A stretch of 64,000 bases of DNA, taken from contig CADBHB010000003.1 in NCBI GenBank assembly GCA_902794395.1, forward strand, positions 22,569 to 86,568, written 5' to 3'. The stretch's first letter is position 1, and the number at the start of each line of letters is the position of its first letter. This DNA comes from an uncultured Ruminococcus sp. (lineage in GTDB: Bacteria > Bacillota > Clostridia > Oscillospirales > Acutalibacteraceae). The position numbers and the translations under genes were made by a program. Shown one piece after another: positions 58,215 through 64,000 of this stretch. The notes under the pieces are model-generated. The model searched no databases, had not been told where the DNA came from, and saw only the letters and a program-made list of their open reading frames with translations.

Positions 58215-59309
58215 ATGTTCAAGAAATTTGCAAGCATCGCTCTTGCGGCAATGCTGATCGGCAGCACTTCCATTTTGGCTGCCGGCGCGGCTGATGACAG
58301 CGCTGCTTCCGTTGGCGCTGACGACAGCGCGGCTTCTGTAGGCGCTGATGACGCTTCTGAGGCTACAGGTGCTTCCAGCAAGATTTATTTTGACGTCAAC
58401 ACCACACCTTGGAATGTATCTAACGCTAAGCCCACGTTCTATCTTTATGAGCATGGCGGCGGAGAGATCATCACCTGGGGTTCCAAAAAGGGTAAAATGA
58501 CCGACGAAGGCAGCGGCGTGTTCTCTTATGACCTGGCTGCAAAGGGCATCACCCTCGATTCCAGCAAGGCTTATGGTTGTATTTTTACCGATGACTGGAA
58601 CGCTCAGACCTGCGATCTGATCCTCGGTGCCGACAGTGCCGGCGATACCGCTGTATGTACTGCGGACAAAGTTGAAAACAGCGTTGACTCCAACAAGAAG
58701 AGCCAGATGGTTAAGTGGAAGAGCGGCAAATACGGCAACCCCAAATGCATCACTTCCATCGGTAACGTTATCGGCGATACCCTCTGGCCCGGAGATACCG
58801 ACTATGCTATGTTCGTTCGCTTCCTCACCTCCACCGGTAAGGATGGCCTTGCCAACGCGCTGAAGTTCAACGGCAAAGACGAGCAGACCACTATCGATGA
58901 TACCGCTAAGGCTCTCGGTCTCGGCAAAGAGGATGTTAAGAAGGCTGTTTCAGAAGCAACTGCTGCGGGCGTTACCATTAACTGGGACGAGAGCAAATCC
59001 TCTCTGTCCGGCGGCAGCACCTCCGGCGGCAGCACCTCCGGTGGCAGCTCTTCCGGCGGCAGCTCTTCCGGCGGCAGCACTTCCGGCGGCAGCTCCTCGG
59101 GCAGCAGCTCTTCGGGCGGCAGCTCTTCCGGCAGCAGCTCTTCGGGCAGCAGCTCCTCGGGCAGCAGCTCTTCGGGCGGCAGCTCCTCCGGCGGCAGCAC
59201 AGGTTCCGTAACTTCCGGTGAGGATTCCACCATCTACTTCGTGATCGGCGGCGTTATGCTGGCAGCTATCGGCGTTCTCTTCCTCGCAAGAAAGAAGAGA
59301 CAGTATTAA
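58215..59309 (+). CDS. Secreted, membrane-anchored protein with possible carbohydrate-binding domain and Gly/Ser stalk
   Basis: Not assigned to a named family with certainty. 364 residues: signal peptide (1-about 25, ending AAGA), a short acidic repeat DDSAASVGA twice then DDASEATGA (27-53), a beta-rich domain (about 57-180) beginning KIYFDVNTTPWN with aromatic pieces PTFYLYEHGG, IITWGSKKGKMT and IFTDDWNAQTCDL, a helical region (about 180-265), a 66-residue run of only Gly, Ser and Thr (about 266-331), and a C-terminal anchor IYFVIGGVMLAAIGVLFLARKKRQY-type end (hydrophobic 340-358, then RKKR). The YFD-W-Y/W pattern recalls CBM25/26 starch-binding modules. No LPXTG motif is seen ahead of the anchor. 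Confidence 0.72.
   Translation: MFKKFASIALAAMLIGSTSILAAGAADDSAASVGADDSAASVGADDASEATGASSKIYFDVNTTPWNVSNAKPTFYLYEHGGGEIITWGSKKGKMTDEGSGVFSYDLAAKGITLDSSKAYGCIFTDDWNAQTCDLILGADSAGDTAVCTADKVENSVDSNKKSQMVKWKSGKYGNPKCITSIGNVIGDTLWPGDTDYAMFVRFLTSTGKDGLANALKFNGKDEQTTIDDTAKALGLGKEDVKKAVSEATAAGVTINWDESKSSLSGGSTSGGSTSGGSSSGGSSSGGSTSGGSSSGSSSSGGSSSGSSSSGSSSSGSSSSGGSSSGGSTGSVTSGEDSTIYFVIGGVMLAAIGVLFLARKKRQY
59010..59203 (+). repeat. Tandem Gly-Ser coding repeat
   Basis: About 65 codons built from units of 12-15 bases, mostly GGCGGCAGC(A/T)C(C/T)TC-type and GGCAGCAGCTC(T/C)-type, encoding (GGSTS)(GGSSS)(GSSS)-like repeats. Third-base differences (ACC, TCT, TCC, TCG) show that copies have diverged, but the unit length would permit slippage and length variation between strains. 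Confidence 0.85.
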
Positions 59310-59321
59310 TCTGTTAATTAA

Positions 59322-59350
59322 AAAAGGTGTGCGAAAGCACACCTTTTTTT
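59322..59350 (+). terminator. Strong terminator after the secreted protein
   Basis: Eleven-base perfect stem AAAAGGTGTGC (59322-59332), GAAA tetraloop, GCACACCTTTT (59337-59347), continuing in a T run. Confidence 0.95.
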
Positions 59351-59418
59351 CTGCATGTAAGTGATTGCAATATCCTGTTGTATATTTTGTTTTCCGCCTG
59401 AGGCGCAATAATAAATAC

Positions 59419-59464
59419 AGCCGCGGCGCGCGACATGAGAAAGTCGGTGCGCCGCGGCTTTTGT
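59419..59464. terminator. Bidirectional hairpin terminator between convergent genes
   Basis: AGCCGCGGCGC (59419-59429) pairs perfectly with GCGCCGCGGCT (59449-59459), with an inner CGAC/GTCG stem; TTTTG follows on the plus strand, and on the minus strand a weaker TGTATTTATTATT follows. It ends the minus-strand DUF4236 gene and backs up the plus-strand terminator 70 bases away. Confidence 0.8.
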
Positions 59465-59473
59465 CTGCGATGT

Positions 59474-60460
59474 TTACGGCAGCGGTTCAACGGGATAAAA
59501 GCCCGTTGCGGAGTCAAACTGCATGGCTGTGGGGAATTTTTGCATGGTATCGGAGGGGTCGATAAAGCCGAACTTCACCATGTTGAGGGTATGGCGGTCA
59601 AAGTCTGTTGAGAGGATTGTCTTTCCGTCCATAACGGTATGGACGATAACGTGCTCGACCGGCAGCAGAGCCAGCATGTCGCGGGCTATGCGGATGCTCA
59701 GGCTGCACACGAAGTCCTGCAAAAGGTTGTTGTAGGCATAGCGCGCCAGCGTGCGTTCGCTTCTGGCGAGCAGCGCCTTGTTCACGGTATACTCTACATA
59801 TATCTTGTCGGGGTCGTCGGTGCCGAATTCAAAGGCGGAGCCGTATTCCATCAAGTCGCCCAACGGGTCTACCTCCTGTATCAGGCGCAGGTAGGTGTCG
59901 ATGTCGCCGTCCAGCACCGCGGGAGCGAGCGCGTAGTAATAACTCCACATCTCACGGTTGTAGGAGCCGTCGGGCGGAGTGGGGGAGTTGGCTATCTCTG
60001 CCCAGTCAATGGTGTCGTCCGCCATTTTGTGTATGCTTTTCAGCGCGTTTTCATCCACCTGCTTGGTGAGGTCGGGCGTGTTATACGACGCGCCCGGACG
60101 GTAGGCGGGGATGGCTGATGTGCGCTGCGGCGGAGTGTAGGTGTACTGCGGCTGAACAGGCTGAGGCGCGGGCTGCTCCGGCTCGGCTTTCGCGCGGGGA
60201 GTTTTGGCTTTCGGGGCGGAGGTTTTCTTTTCCGAAGCCGCTTTCTCGCTTTTAGCCTTGGTTTTACTGCCGCCCAGCTTCTTTTTGTCGGTGTAATAGA
60301 TGCCCGTTCCCGGTATGCTCGCGGTGGTTGTCACCTGCCCCTTGGTGTTTATGCTTTTGCGCAGGCCCTTTACGCCGCCGCTTATGCTGGCGCCGCCCTT
60401 GCTGAGGTTAAGCTTCACACCCGGCAGGATAGAAATGCTTTTTCTGAAATTCAAGCCCAT
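59474..60460 (-). CDS. DUF4236-domain protein
   Basis: Function unknown. Read on the minus strand from ATG at 60460, with AAGGAGG 8 bases upstream; 328 residues. The N-terminal DUF4236 domain (about 1-55) is recognisable: MGLNFRKSISILPGVKLNLS, then KGGASISGGVKG and TASIPGTGIYY. A Lys/Ala/Pro linker (about 60-125) with KTKAKSEKAASEKK-type residues and proline-glutamine repeats follows, then a helical C-terminal domain with no recognised family. A longer frame to 60508 has no better site and would cover the promoter. It is transcribed on its own. Confidence 0.8.
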   Translation of the reverse strand: MGLNFRKSISILPGVKLNLSKGGASISGGVKGLRKSINTKGQVTTTASIPGTGIYYTDKKKLGGSKTKAKSEKAASEKKTSAPKAKTPRAKAEPEQPAPQPVQPQYTYTPPQRTSAIPAYRPGASYNTPDLTKQVDENALKSIHKMADDTIDWAEIANSPTPPDGSYNREMWSYYYALAPAVLDGDIDTYLRLIQEVDPLGDLMEYGSAFEFGTDDPDKIYVEYTVNKALLARSERTLARYAYNNLLQDFVCSLSIRIARDMLALLPVEHVIVHTVMDGKTILSTDFDRHTLNMVKFGFIDPSDTMQKFPTAMQFDSATGFYPVEPLP

Positions 60461-60507
60461 AGTGCAGACCTCCTTGTCTATCGATAATACTGACTTGCTT
60501 TTATTCA

Positions 60508-60536
60508 ATTATAGCCCACTTTGCGCCGGATTTCAA
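60508..60536 (-). promoter_or_regulatory. Promoter of the DUF4236 gene (minus strand)
   Basis: On the minus strand: TTGAAA (60536-60531), 17-base spacer, TATAAT (60513-60508), 48 bases upstream of the ATG at 60460. Confidence 0.83.
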
Positions 60537-60584
60537 GGACTTTCGCTGTTTTCCGAACAGTTCTTCCCGCCGTACACGCAGGCG

Positions 60585-60613
60585 TTGCAATTTTGCTTTA
60601 AATCTGATATGAT
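60585..60613 (+). promoter_or_regulatory. Promoter of acyP
   Basis: TTGCAA (60585-60590), 17-base spacer, TATGAT (60608-60613). It is back to back with the minus-strand DUF4236 promoter about 50 bases away. Confidence 0.7.
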
Positions 60614-60644
60614 ATTACCATAAACCACCGCAGGAGGTGCTGTC

Positions 60645-60926
60645 ATGGAACAGAATATAACACGCCGCCGTCTGTGCTTTTACGGCAGAGTGCAGGGAGT
60701 AGGCTTTCGCTACACGGCTATGCGCGCCGCGGGTGAATCGGGCGTCTCGGGCTGGGTGCGCAACGAGTTTGACGGTTCGGTCACTATGGAGCTGCAGGGC
60801 ACCTCGGATCAGATAGAGCTGACCGTTCGCCTGCTCGACCATGACCCGTATTTGCGCATTGACCGCGTCGAGGGCAAGACCCTTCCCGTAGAGAAAAACG
60901 AGCGCGGCTTCCGCGTGAGATACTGA
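60645..60926 (+). CDS. acyP: Acylphosphatase
   Basis: Hydrolyses carboxyl-phosphate bonds such as acetyl-phosphate. 93 residues, ferredoxin-like fold; the signature GRVQGVGFRYTAM (about 15-27, with the phosphate-binding Arg) and GWVRNEFDGSVTMELQG (about 37-53, with the catalytic Asn) are both intact. AGGAGGT lies 8 bases before the ATG. Convergent with the glycosyltransferase gene downstream. Confidence 0.95.
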   Translation: MEQNITRRRLCFYGRVQGVGFRYTAMRAAGESGVSGWVRNEFDGSVTMELQGTSDQIELTVRLLDHDPYLRIDRVEGKTLPVEKNERGFRVRY

Positions 60927-60935
60927 GCATAATAA

Positions 60936-60966
60936 AACGCAGGGCGTCAGGGCCTGCGTTTCTTTT
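60936..60966. terminator. Bidirectional terminator shared by acyP and the glycosyltransferase gene
   Basis: AACGCAGG (60936-60943) pairs with CCTGCGTT (60953-60960), followed by TCTTTT on plus and by TTATTATG on minus. The hairpin overlaps the last bases of the glycosyltransferase frame, whose stop is at 60949-60947. Confidence 0.8.
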
Positions 60967-61927
60967 CGTTATACTCACGGTACAGCTCGAACCGCTTTGC
61001 TTTCAGCACCGCCTTTTCTTCCGGCAAACACACCTTGGCGCTTGCGTGCTCTGCGGTCTCCTGAAACACCTCGTCGCTGAACATCCGTTGGCAATACCGC
61101 GTTTTTTCGCTGTCGCTCTCTTTGTTGCGCTCGTCCCAGACAAATTCCGTGCAACGCATAAAGCGCACAAAGGAATAGTCGTAAAAATCCTGCATGTGCT
61201 CCGCCGCGACGTGCTCCCTGCGCGCAAGGTATATCTGCTTCATATCATCAAAGTAGTGCGCCGAAAAACCTCGGGTTATCGTTTCGGTGCCGTTGTTCGC
61301 CCAGAAGTATAGGCATTGGTGGATGAAGTAAAAGCTCTCACAAAAGTGCAGGTAGTCGCAAATGAATATCATATCCTCGCCCTCGGTCAGCAGCTCGCGG
61401 AAGCGCAGACCGTGCTCACGAATGACCTCCGCGCTGAAGATTCGCGTCCAAAGGTGCATCATCTGTCCGCAGTAAAGCAGGGGAAAGAAGGCGCGTTTTT
61501 CTATCGTCTGGCTCTTGGTCAAGCCCGGCAGCAGCTTTGGCTTCACGGTGCCCTTAGAGGGCGTCGCCATGGCGTATTCACAGTTACACAGCGACATCGG
61601 ATGCTCCAAAGCCGCCATATAAAGCGCCTCCATCCAGCCCGGCGCCACATAATCGTCGCTGTCGCAGAACATCACGAACCTGCCCTCAGCCTCATCCAGC
61701 CCTCGGTTTCGCGCCGCTCCTACGCCGCCGTGCTCCAGCGTGATAAGCCGCATACGGCTGTCGTGCGCTGCGTAGGCTCGGCAGATTATCCCGCTGTTGT
61801 CCGTGGAGCCGTCGTCCAGCAAAAGGACTTCAAAATCTTTAAAGGTCTGTTTTTTCAGGCTGTCCAGACAGCGCGGCAGGAATCTTTCCGTGTTGTAAAC
61901 GGGGACTATAACAGTGACAGCGGGCAT
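60947..61927 (-). CDS. Family 2 glycosyltransferase
   Basis: Predicted sugar transferase acting from a nucleotide-sugar donor, probably on the envelope; acceptor unknown. Minus strand from ATG 61927 with AAAGGAGG 8 bases upstream; 326 residues. GT-A fold landmarks: TVIVPVYNTERFLPRCLDSL (about 4-23), LLDDGSTDNSG (about 37-47), GGVGAARNRGLDEAEG and the metal site FCDSDDYV (about 86-93). The C-terminal 120 residues are helical and basic at the end. A single gene with its own promoter, not in a polysaccharide cluster. Confidence 0.93.
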   Translation of the reverse strand: MPAVTVIVPVYNTERFLPRCLDSLKKQTFKDFEVLLLDDGSTDNSGIICRAYAAHDSRMRLITLEHGGVGAARNRGLDEAEGRFVMFCDSDDYVAPGWMEALYMAALEHPMSLCNCEYAMATPSKGTVKPKLLPGLTKSQTIEKRAFFPLLYCGQMMHLWTRIFSAEVIREHGLRFRELLTEGEDMIFICDYLHFCESFYFIHQCLYFWANNGTETITRGFSAHYFDDMKQIYLARREHVAAEHMQDFYDYSFVRFMRCTEFVWDERNKESDSEKTRYCQRMFSDEVFQETAEHASAKVCLPEEKAVLKAKRFELYREYNEKKRRP

Positions 61928-61961
61928 AGATGATCCTCCTTTTGACAGTTTGTTCTGTTTT

Positions 61962-61989
61962 ATTATAACAAAAAAGCCAAAAAAATCAA
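61962..61989 (-). promoter_or_regulatory. Promoter of the glycosyltransferase gene (minus strand)
   Basis: Minus strand: TTGATT (61989-61984), 16-base spacer, TATAAT (61967-61962) preceded by TGT, an extended -10. Confidence 0.75.
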
Positions 61990-62018
61990 CTTTACGCACA
62001 AAAATAATGAAATAAGCA

Positions 62019-62048
62019 TTGAAATGACCTGAGGTTTTGTGCTATACT
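62019..62048 (+). promoter_or_regulatory. Promoter of the secreted protein/peptide/dockerin unit
   Basis: TTGAAA (62019-62024), 18-base spacer, TATACT (62043-62048) preceded by TGC, an extended -10. Divergent from the glycosyltransferase promoter 30 bases away. Confidence 0.75.
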
Positions 62049-62086
62049 ATAGGAGGATTATTGTAATTTCAAAGGAGGAATCCATA

Positions 62087-63274
62087 ATGAGAAAATCATT
62101 CAAACGCATCCTCAGCCTGATTATGGCTGTTGTAATGCTCGGCACACTGCTGATGCTGGCGCCCCTGACTGTCAGCGCGGATACCGAGCAAGCCGAGTTC
62201 CTCGGCGAGACCGTGTCACTGGACAGCGTAATCCGTCTGAATTTTTATGTCGATACAAAGGGCTTGAATGTCAGCTATTATGCGCAGAATTATGATTATG
62301 ATGAGCGTAATGACGGTTATTATGATTTTAGATGCGAGGTCGAGGACGTTGAGGGCAGACCCAACATCCAGAAGTGCTCGGTCGCCGTTCCGGCAAAGTG
62401 CATGTCCGACCGCATTTCCGTAGAGCTTTCTTTTGAGGATGCCGAAAATAACTGGCAGGAGGTTGACCGGGTGTTCAGCGTTAAGGAGTACCTTGAGGCT
62501 CTGGCTGAAAACACCGAGGCGTACGCGCCCAACGGCAAGGCTGACGCTTTGAGATACCTCTGCTATGCCACCCTCAATTACGGCGCGGCGGCTCAGCTGC
62601 AGTTTGGGCACTTCAGCGATAATCTTCCTCTCGCTAACGAGAACGTGAATTATCAGACCCCTGCCTACGGTTCCGATGAGCTTCCCGAGCTGACCGTTGA
62701 CGAGGGCAGCCAAACTGATTTTGAGTCTGTCGGCTTGAAATACTACGCGTCCAGTTTGGGCTTGTATTCCGACACCAGCTACGCTGTCTGCTTTGAGGAT
62801 CTTAACTTGCCCGGAAATGTGGATGTACATGACAACAGAGAAGACAAAGGCTACAGCGTTTGGGGTCAGTACGTCGGTAAAAAGAAAATCGGCGTTGATT
62901 CTGATGGCTACGATAATTATAACTATATGGTATCCTATGCCTTAAGCGGTATCGCCGCGCAAGATCTGCTCAATGACATCCCTGTGACCATTTCCTACTA
63001 CAATAATTATTATGATTACGAGAATGGCACACAGATCTACGAGAACGCTGAGATCAAAACCACCTTCAGCCCCCGCACCTATATCGCGAAGGTCATGGCA
63101 AATAAGGGCGTTCACCCGAAGTACTATGATTATGAGAACGGCGGCTACTATAATGAGGAAACCGATGAGTATGAGTATTATCCCGAGGATATGAGTTATG
63201 AGGAATCATGTCTTGAAAACACCGTGCTCGCTATCTACGACTACAGCGTAAGGGCTTCGGCTTACTTTAACTAA
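62087..63274 (+). CDS. Secreted Tyr-rich protein with an internal duplication, unknown function
   Basis: No family assigned. 395 residues: signal peptide (1-about 31, RKSFKRILSLIMAVV... ending VSA), then two modules. Module 1 (about 37-200) begins GETVSLDSVIRLNFYVDTKG, is beta-rich, and ends in a helix pair VKEYLEALAENTEAYA and ALRYLCYATLNYGAAAQLQF. Module 2 (about 226-395) repeats that order, SVGLKYYASSLGLYSDTSY ... SPRTYIAKVMANKG ... VLAIYDYSVRASAYF. The NYGAAAQ helix occurs, from memory, in many Clostridia surface proteins. Tyr/Asn/Asp-rich stretches (about 63-75, 305-315, 345-365) are unusual. ATG 62087 has AAAGGAGG 8 bases upstream. First gene of a three-gene unit ending in a dockerin. 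Confidence 0.75.
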   Translation: MRKSFKRILSLIMAVVMLGTLLMLAPLTVSADTEQAEFLGETVSLDSVIRLNFYVDTKGLNVSYYAQNYDYDERNDGYYDFRCEVEDVEGRPNIQKCSVAVPAKCMSDRISVELSFEDAENNWQEVDRVFSVKEYLEALAENTEAYAPNGKADALRYLCYATLNYGAAAQLQFGHFSDNLPLANENVNYQTPAYGSDELPELTVDEGSQTDFESVGLKYYASSLGLYSDTSYAVCFEDLNLPGNVDVHDNREDKGYSVWGQYVGKKKIGVDSDGYDNYNYMVSYALSGIAAQDLLNDIPVTISYYNNYYDYENGTQIYENAEIKTTFSPRTYIAKVMANKGVHPKYYDYENGGYYNEETDEYEYYPEDMSYEESCLENTVLAIYDYSVRASAYFN

Positions 63275-63287
63275 GGAGGACAGATCG

Positions 63288-63431
63288 ATGAAAGACTATG
63301 AACGCGCGCAGATGATCGTGACCGATCTTTCTGCCGAGGATGTTATCGTTACTTCCGAGCCGGATATGTACAGCCCTAACTATCAGAGCGGCGAAAGCTA
63401 CTACGGCTTCAATTGGACGCTGTGGCAGTGA
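63288..63431 (+). CDS. 47-residue peptide, unknown function, coupled to a dockerin gene
   Basis: Too short for routine gene calling but well supported: GGAGGA 8 bases before the ATG, 13 bases after the previous stop, and its TGA overlaps the ATG of the dockerin gene (TGATG). The peptide starts MKDYERAQMIVTDLSAED, continues VIVTSEPDMYSP, and ends in the aromatic stretch ESYYGFNWTLWQ. It has no signal sequence and no hydrophobic segment. It could be a regulator, a chaperone-like partner, a peptide modified after translation, or a leader whose translation sets dockerin expression. I recall similar MKxYE... peptides with DVIxTS in Clostridia, but cannot verify that here. Confidence 0.75.
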   Translation: MKDYERAQMIVTDLSAEDVIVTSEPDMYSPNYQSGESYYGFNWTLWQ

Positions 63432-63811
63432 TGAAGCGCTTGCTTCGGGCGCTTTTGCCCCCCTGCTGTGCGGCGCTAGCCTCGGCAGTTATCATCACGG
63501 CGGTCAGCGCCGTAAATACCGATACCCGTTACATCCGCGGTGACGCCGACGGAAACGGCAGGGTCACTGTGTCCGACGTCACTCTCATCCAGCGCTGCCT
63601 CGCCGATCTGGTCAAGCTTTCACAAGCCGACATCAAGGCAGCCGACGTGAACGGCAACGGCATTGTGGATGTAGACGACGCCACGGCTATTCAGCGCTGG
63701 CTGGCGTTGTATGGGAATGAGTATAATATAGAAGAAACGGTTTTTTGCCAAACCGAGCCACCCACTGTGGTGTTCAGCACACAGGGAGGCAACGATCTAC
63801 CGTTTGTATAA
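63431..63811 (+). CDS. Stand-alone secreted type I dockerin protein
   Basis: Dockerins bind cohesins of cellulosome/amylosome scaffoldins with calcium. 126 residues: signal peptide (1-about 26; KRLLRALLPPCCAALASAV), a few residues, then two calcium-loop/helix repeats, DADGNGRVTVSDVTLIQRCLA (about 38-58; loop D38-D49) and DVNGNGIVDVDDATAIQRWLA (about 72-92; loop D72-D83), and a 34-residue tail. No catalytic or other module is attached, which is unusual: dockerins are normally the tail of an enzyme. ATG 63431 overlaps the TGA of the 47-residue peptide. An in-frame TTG at 63413 would remove the signal peptide character at the start. Confidence 0.88.
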   Translation: MKRLLRALLPPCCAALASAVIITAVSAVNTDTRYIRGDADGNGRVTVSDVTLIQRCLADLVKLSQADIKAADVNGNGIVDVDDATAIQRWLALYGNEYNIEETVFCQTEPPTVVFSTQGGNDLPFV

Positions 63812-63824
63812 AGTAATACAGCTT

Positions 63825-63857
63825 AATCTCCCTTGAGTTTTTCAAGGGAGATTTTTT
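63825..63857 (+). terminator. Terminator after the dockerin gene
   Basis: AATCTCCCTTGA (63825-63836) pairs perfectly with TCAAGGGAGATT (63842-63853), five-base loop, then TTTT. Confidence 0.93.
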
Positions 63858-63909
63858 ATGACGATAAAGCAAAAAACACACCGCGCGACTTAATACTAAA
63901 TTCAAATAA

Positions 63910-63937
63910 AAAACAGACAATCTTTGCGGTCTGTTTT
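63910..63937 (-). terminator. Terminator-like hairpin read on the minus strand at the right edge
   Basis: AAAACAGAC (63910-63918) pairs with GTCTGTTTT (63929-63937). On the minus strand GTCTG is followed by a long T run (TTTTTTATTT), so it would end a minus-strand transcript entering from beyond the right edge. Confidence 0.6.
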
Positions 63938-64000
63938 CCGCAATACTTCGTTGTCGTCCTTGCAAGGCGCCAGCCTTGCGGCGTCCTTCGCCTCGTCTTG
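63938..64000. other. Right-edge non-genic sequence with a hairpin
   Basis: After the minus-strand hairpin comes GCAAGGC (63962-63968) with GCCTTGC (63973-63979), loop GCCA, in a GC-rich context. A minus-strand frame open from the edge to 63902 covers 32 codons, but its stop lies past the terminator T run and it looks like no known protein end. No supported gene here; it could be the edge of a dispersed element. Confidence 0.35.

Noticed and set aside
59010-59203. A CRISPR-like or satellite repeat array
   Set aside because: The units are 12-15 bases, in frame, and encode a Gly/Ser linker; there are no spacers.
63413-63430. An upstream TTG start for the dockerin gene
   Set aside because: It would add six residues before a clear signal-peptide start and lose the stop/start overlap with the peptide gene.
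63902-64000. A partial minus-strand gene entering from the right edge
   Set aside because: The open frame is only 32 codons, its stop lies beyond the T run of a terminator hairpin, and the residues match no known protein end.

Overview
The window is a contiguous, gene-dense stretch of a Gram-positive Firmicutes chromosome, most likely a Ruminococcus-like member of the Oscillospiraceae (Clostridia). The evidence is gene order and content: rnc-(radical SAM)-smc-ftsY, miaB-ymcA/ricA-mutS-mutL-miaA, yggS-sepF-ylmH-divIVA-ileS-lspA-rluD, rplS-lepB-ylqF-rnhB-yraN and tig-clpP-clpX-lon-engB are Firmicutes arrangements. A yunB homologue points to a sporulating ancestry, and a secreted dockerin protein near the right end points to a cellulosome- or amylosome-type surface system. 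TTG and GTG starts are common and strong AGGAGG-type ribosome binding sites often decide the start.

Layout. 1-12.7 kb: trmFO (cut by the left edge), plsX, rnc, a radical SAM gene that seems to start at ATT, smc, ftsY, rdgB, yhbY, yqeK, rsfS, leuS. 12.8-16.5 kb: rpsU with its own consensus promoter and terminator, aroQ, an M24 peptidase, efp, an acidic zinc-ribbon protein, yunB. 16.5-32.4 kb: a long same-strand run through tRNA modification (miaB, miaA), mismatch repair (mutS, mutL), an HlyD-like membrane protein, the division cluster yggS-sepF-ylmH-divIVA, then ileS, lspA and rluD. 32.4-35.7 kb: rplS, lepB, ylqF, rnhB, yraN. 35.7-45.7 kb: thrC, a phosphoesterase, trigger factor, clpP, clpX, lon, engB, lysA. 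45.9-48.2 kb: a polar amino-acid ABC transporter. 48.3-55.3 kb: thyX, tmk, a DUF2156 protein, a GNAT acetyltransferase, a DJ-1 protein, a folate cyclo-ligase, mltG, a U32 protein. 55.4-58.0 kb: alaS.

From 58.2 kb the window turns from housekeeping to accessory: a secreted, membrane-anchored protein with a possible carbohydrate-binding domain and a Gly/Ser stalk, a minus-strand DUF4236 protein, acylphosphatase, a minus-strand family-2 glycosyltransferase, and a three-gene unit that encodes a Tyr-rich secreted protein with an internal duplication, a 47-residue peptide of unknown function, and a stand-alone secreted dockerin whose start overlaps the peptide's stop.

I saw no rRNA, tRNA, CRISPR array, insertion sequence or prophage. 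No gene-free stretch exceeds 300 bases. The most interesting items are the peptide/dockerin unit, the ATT start of the radical SAM gene, a small family of hairpin-forming intergenic elements (27.9, 33.8 and 41.3 kb), and a terminator whose 3' arm may be the ribosome binding site of yunB.
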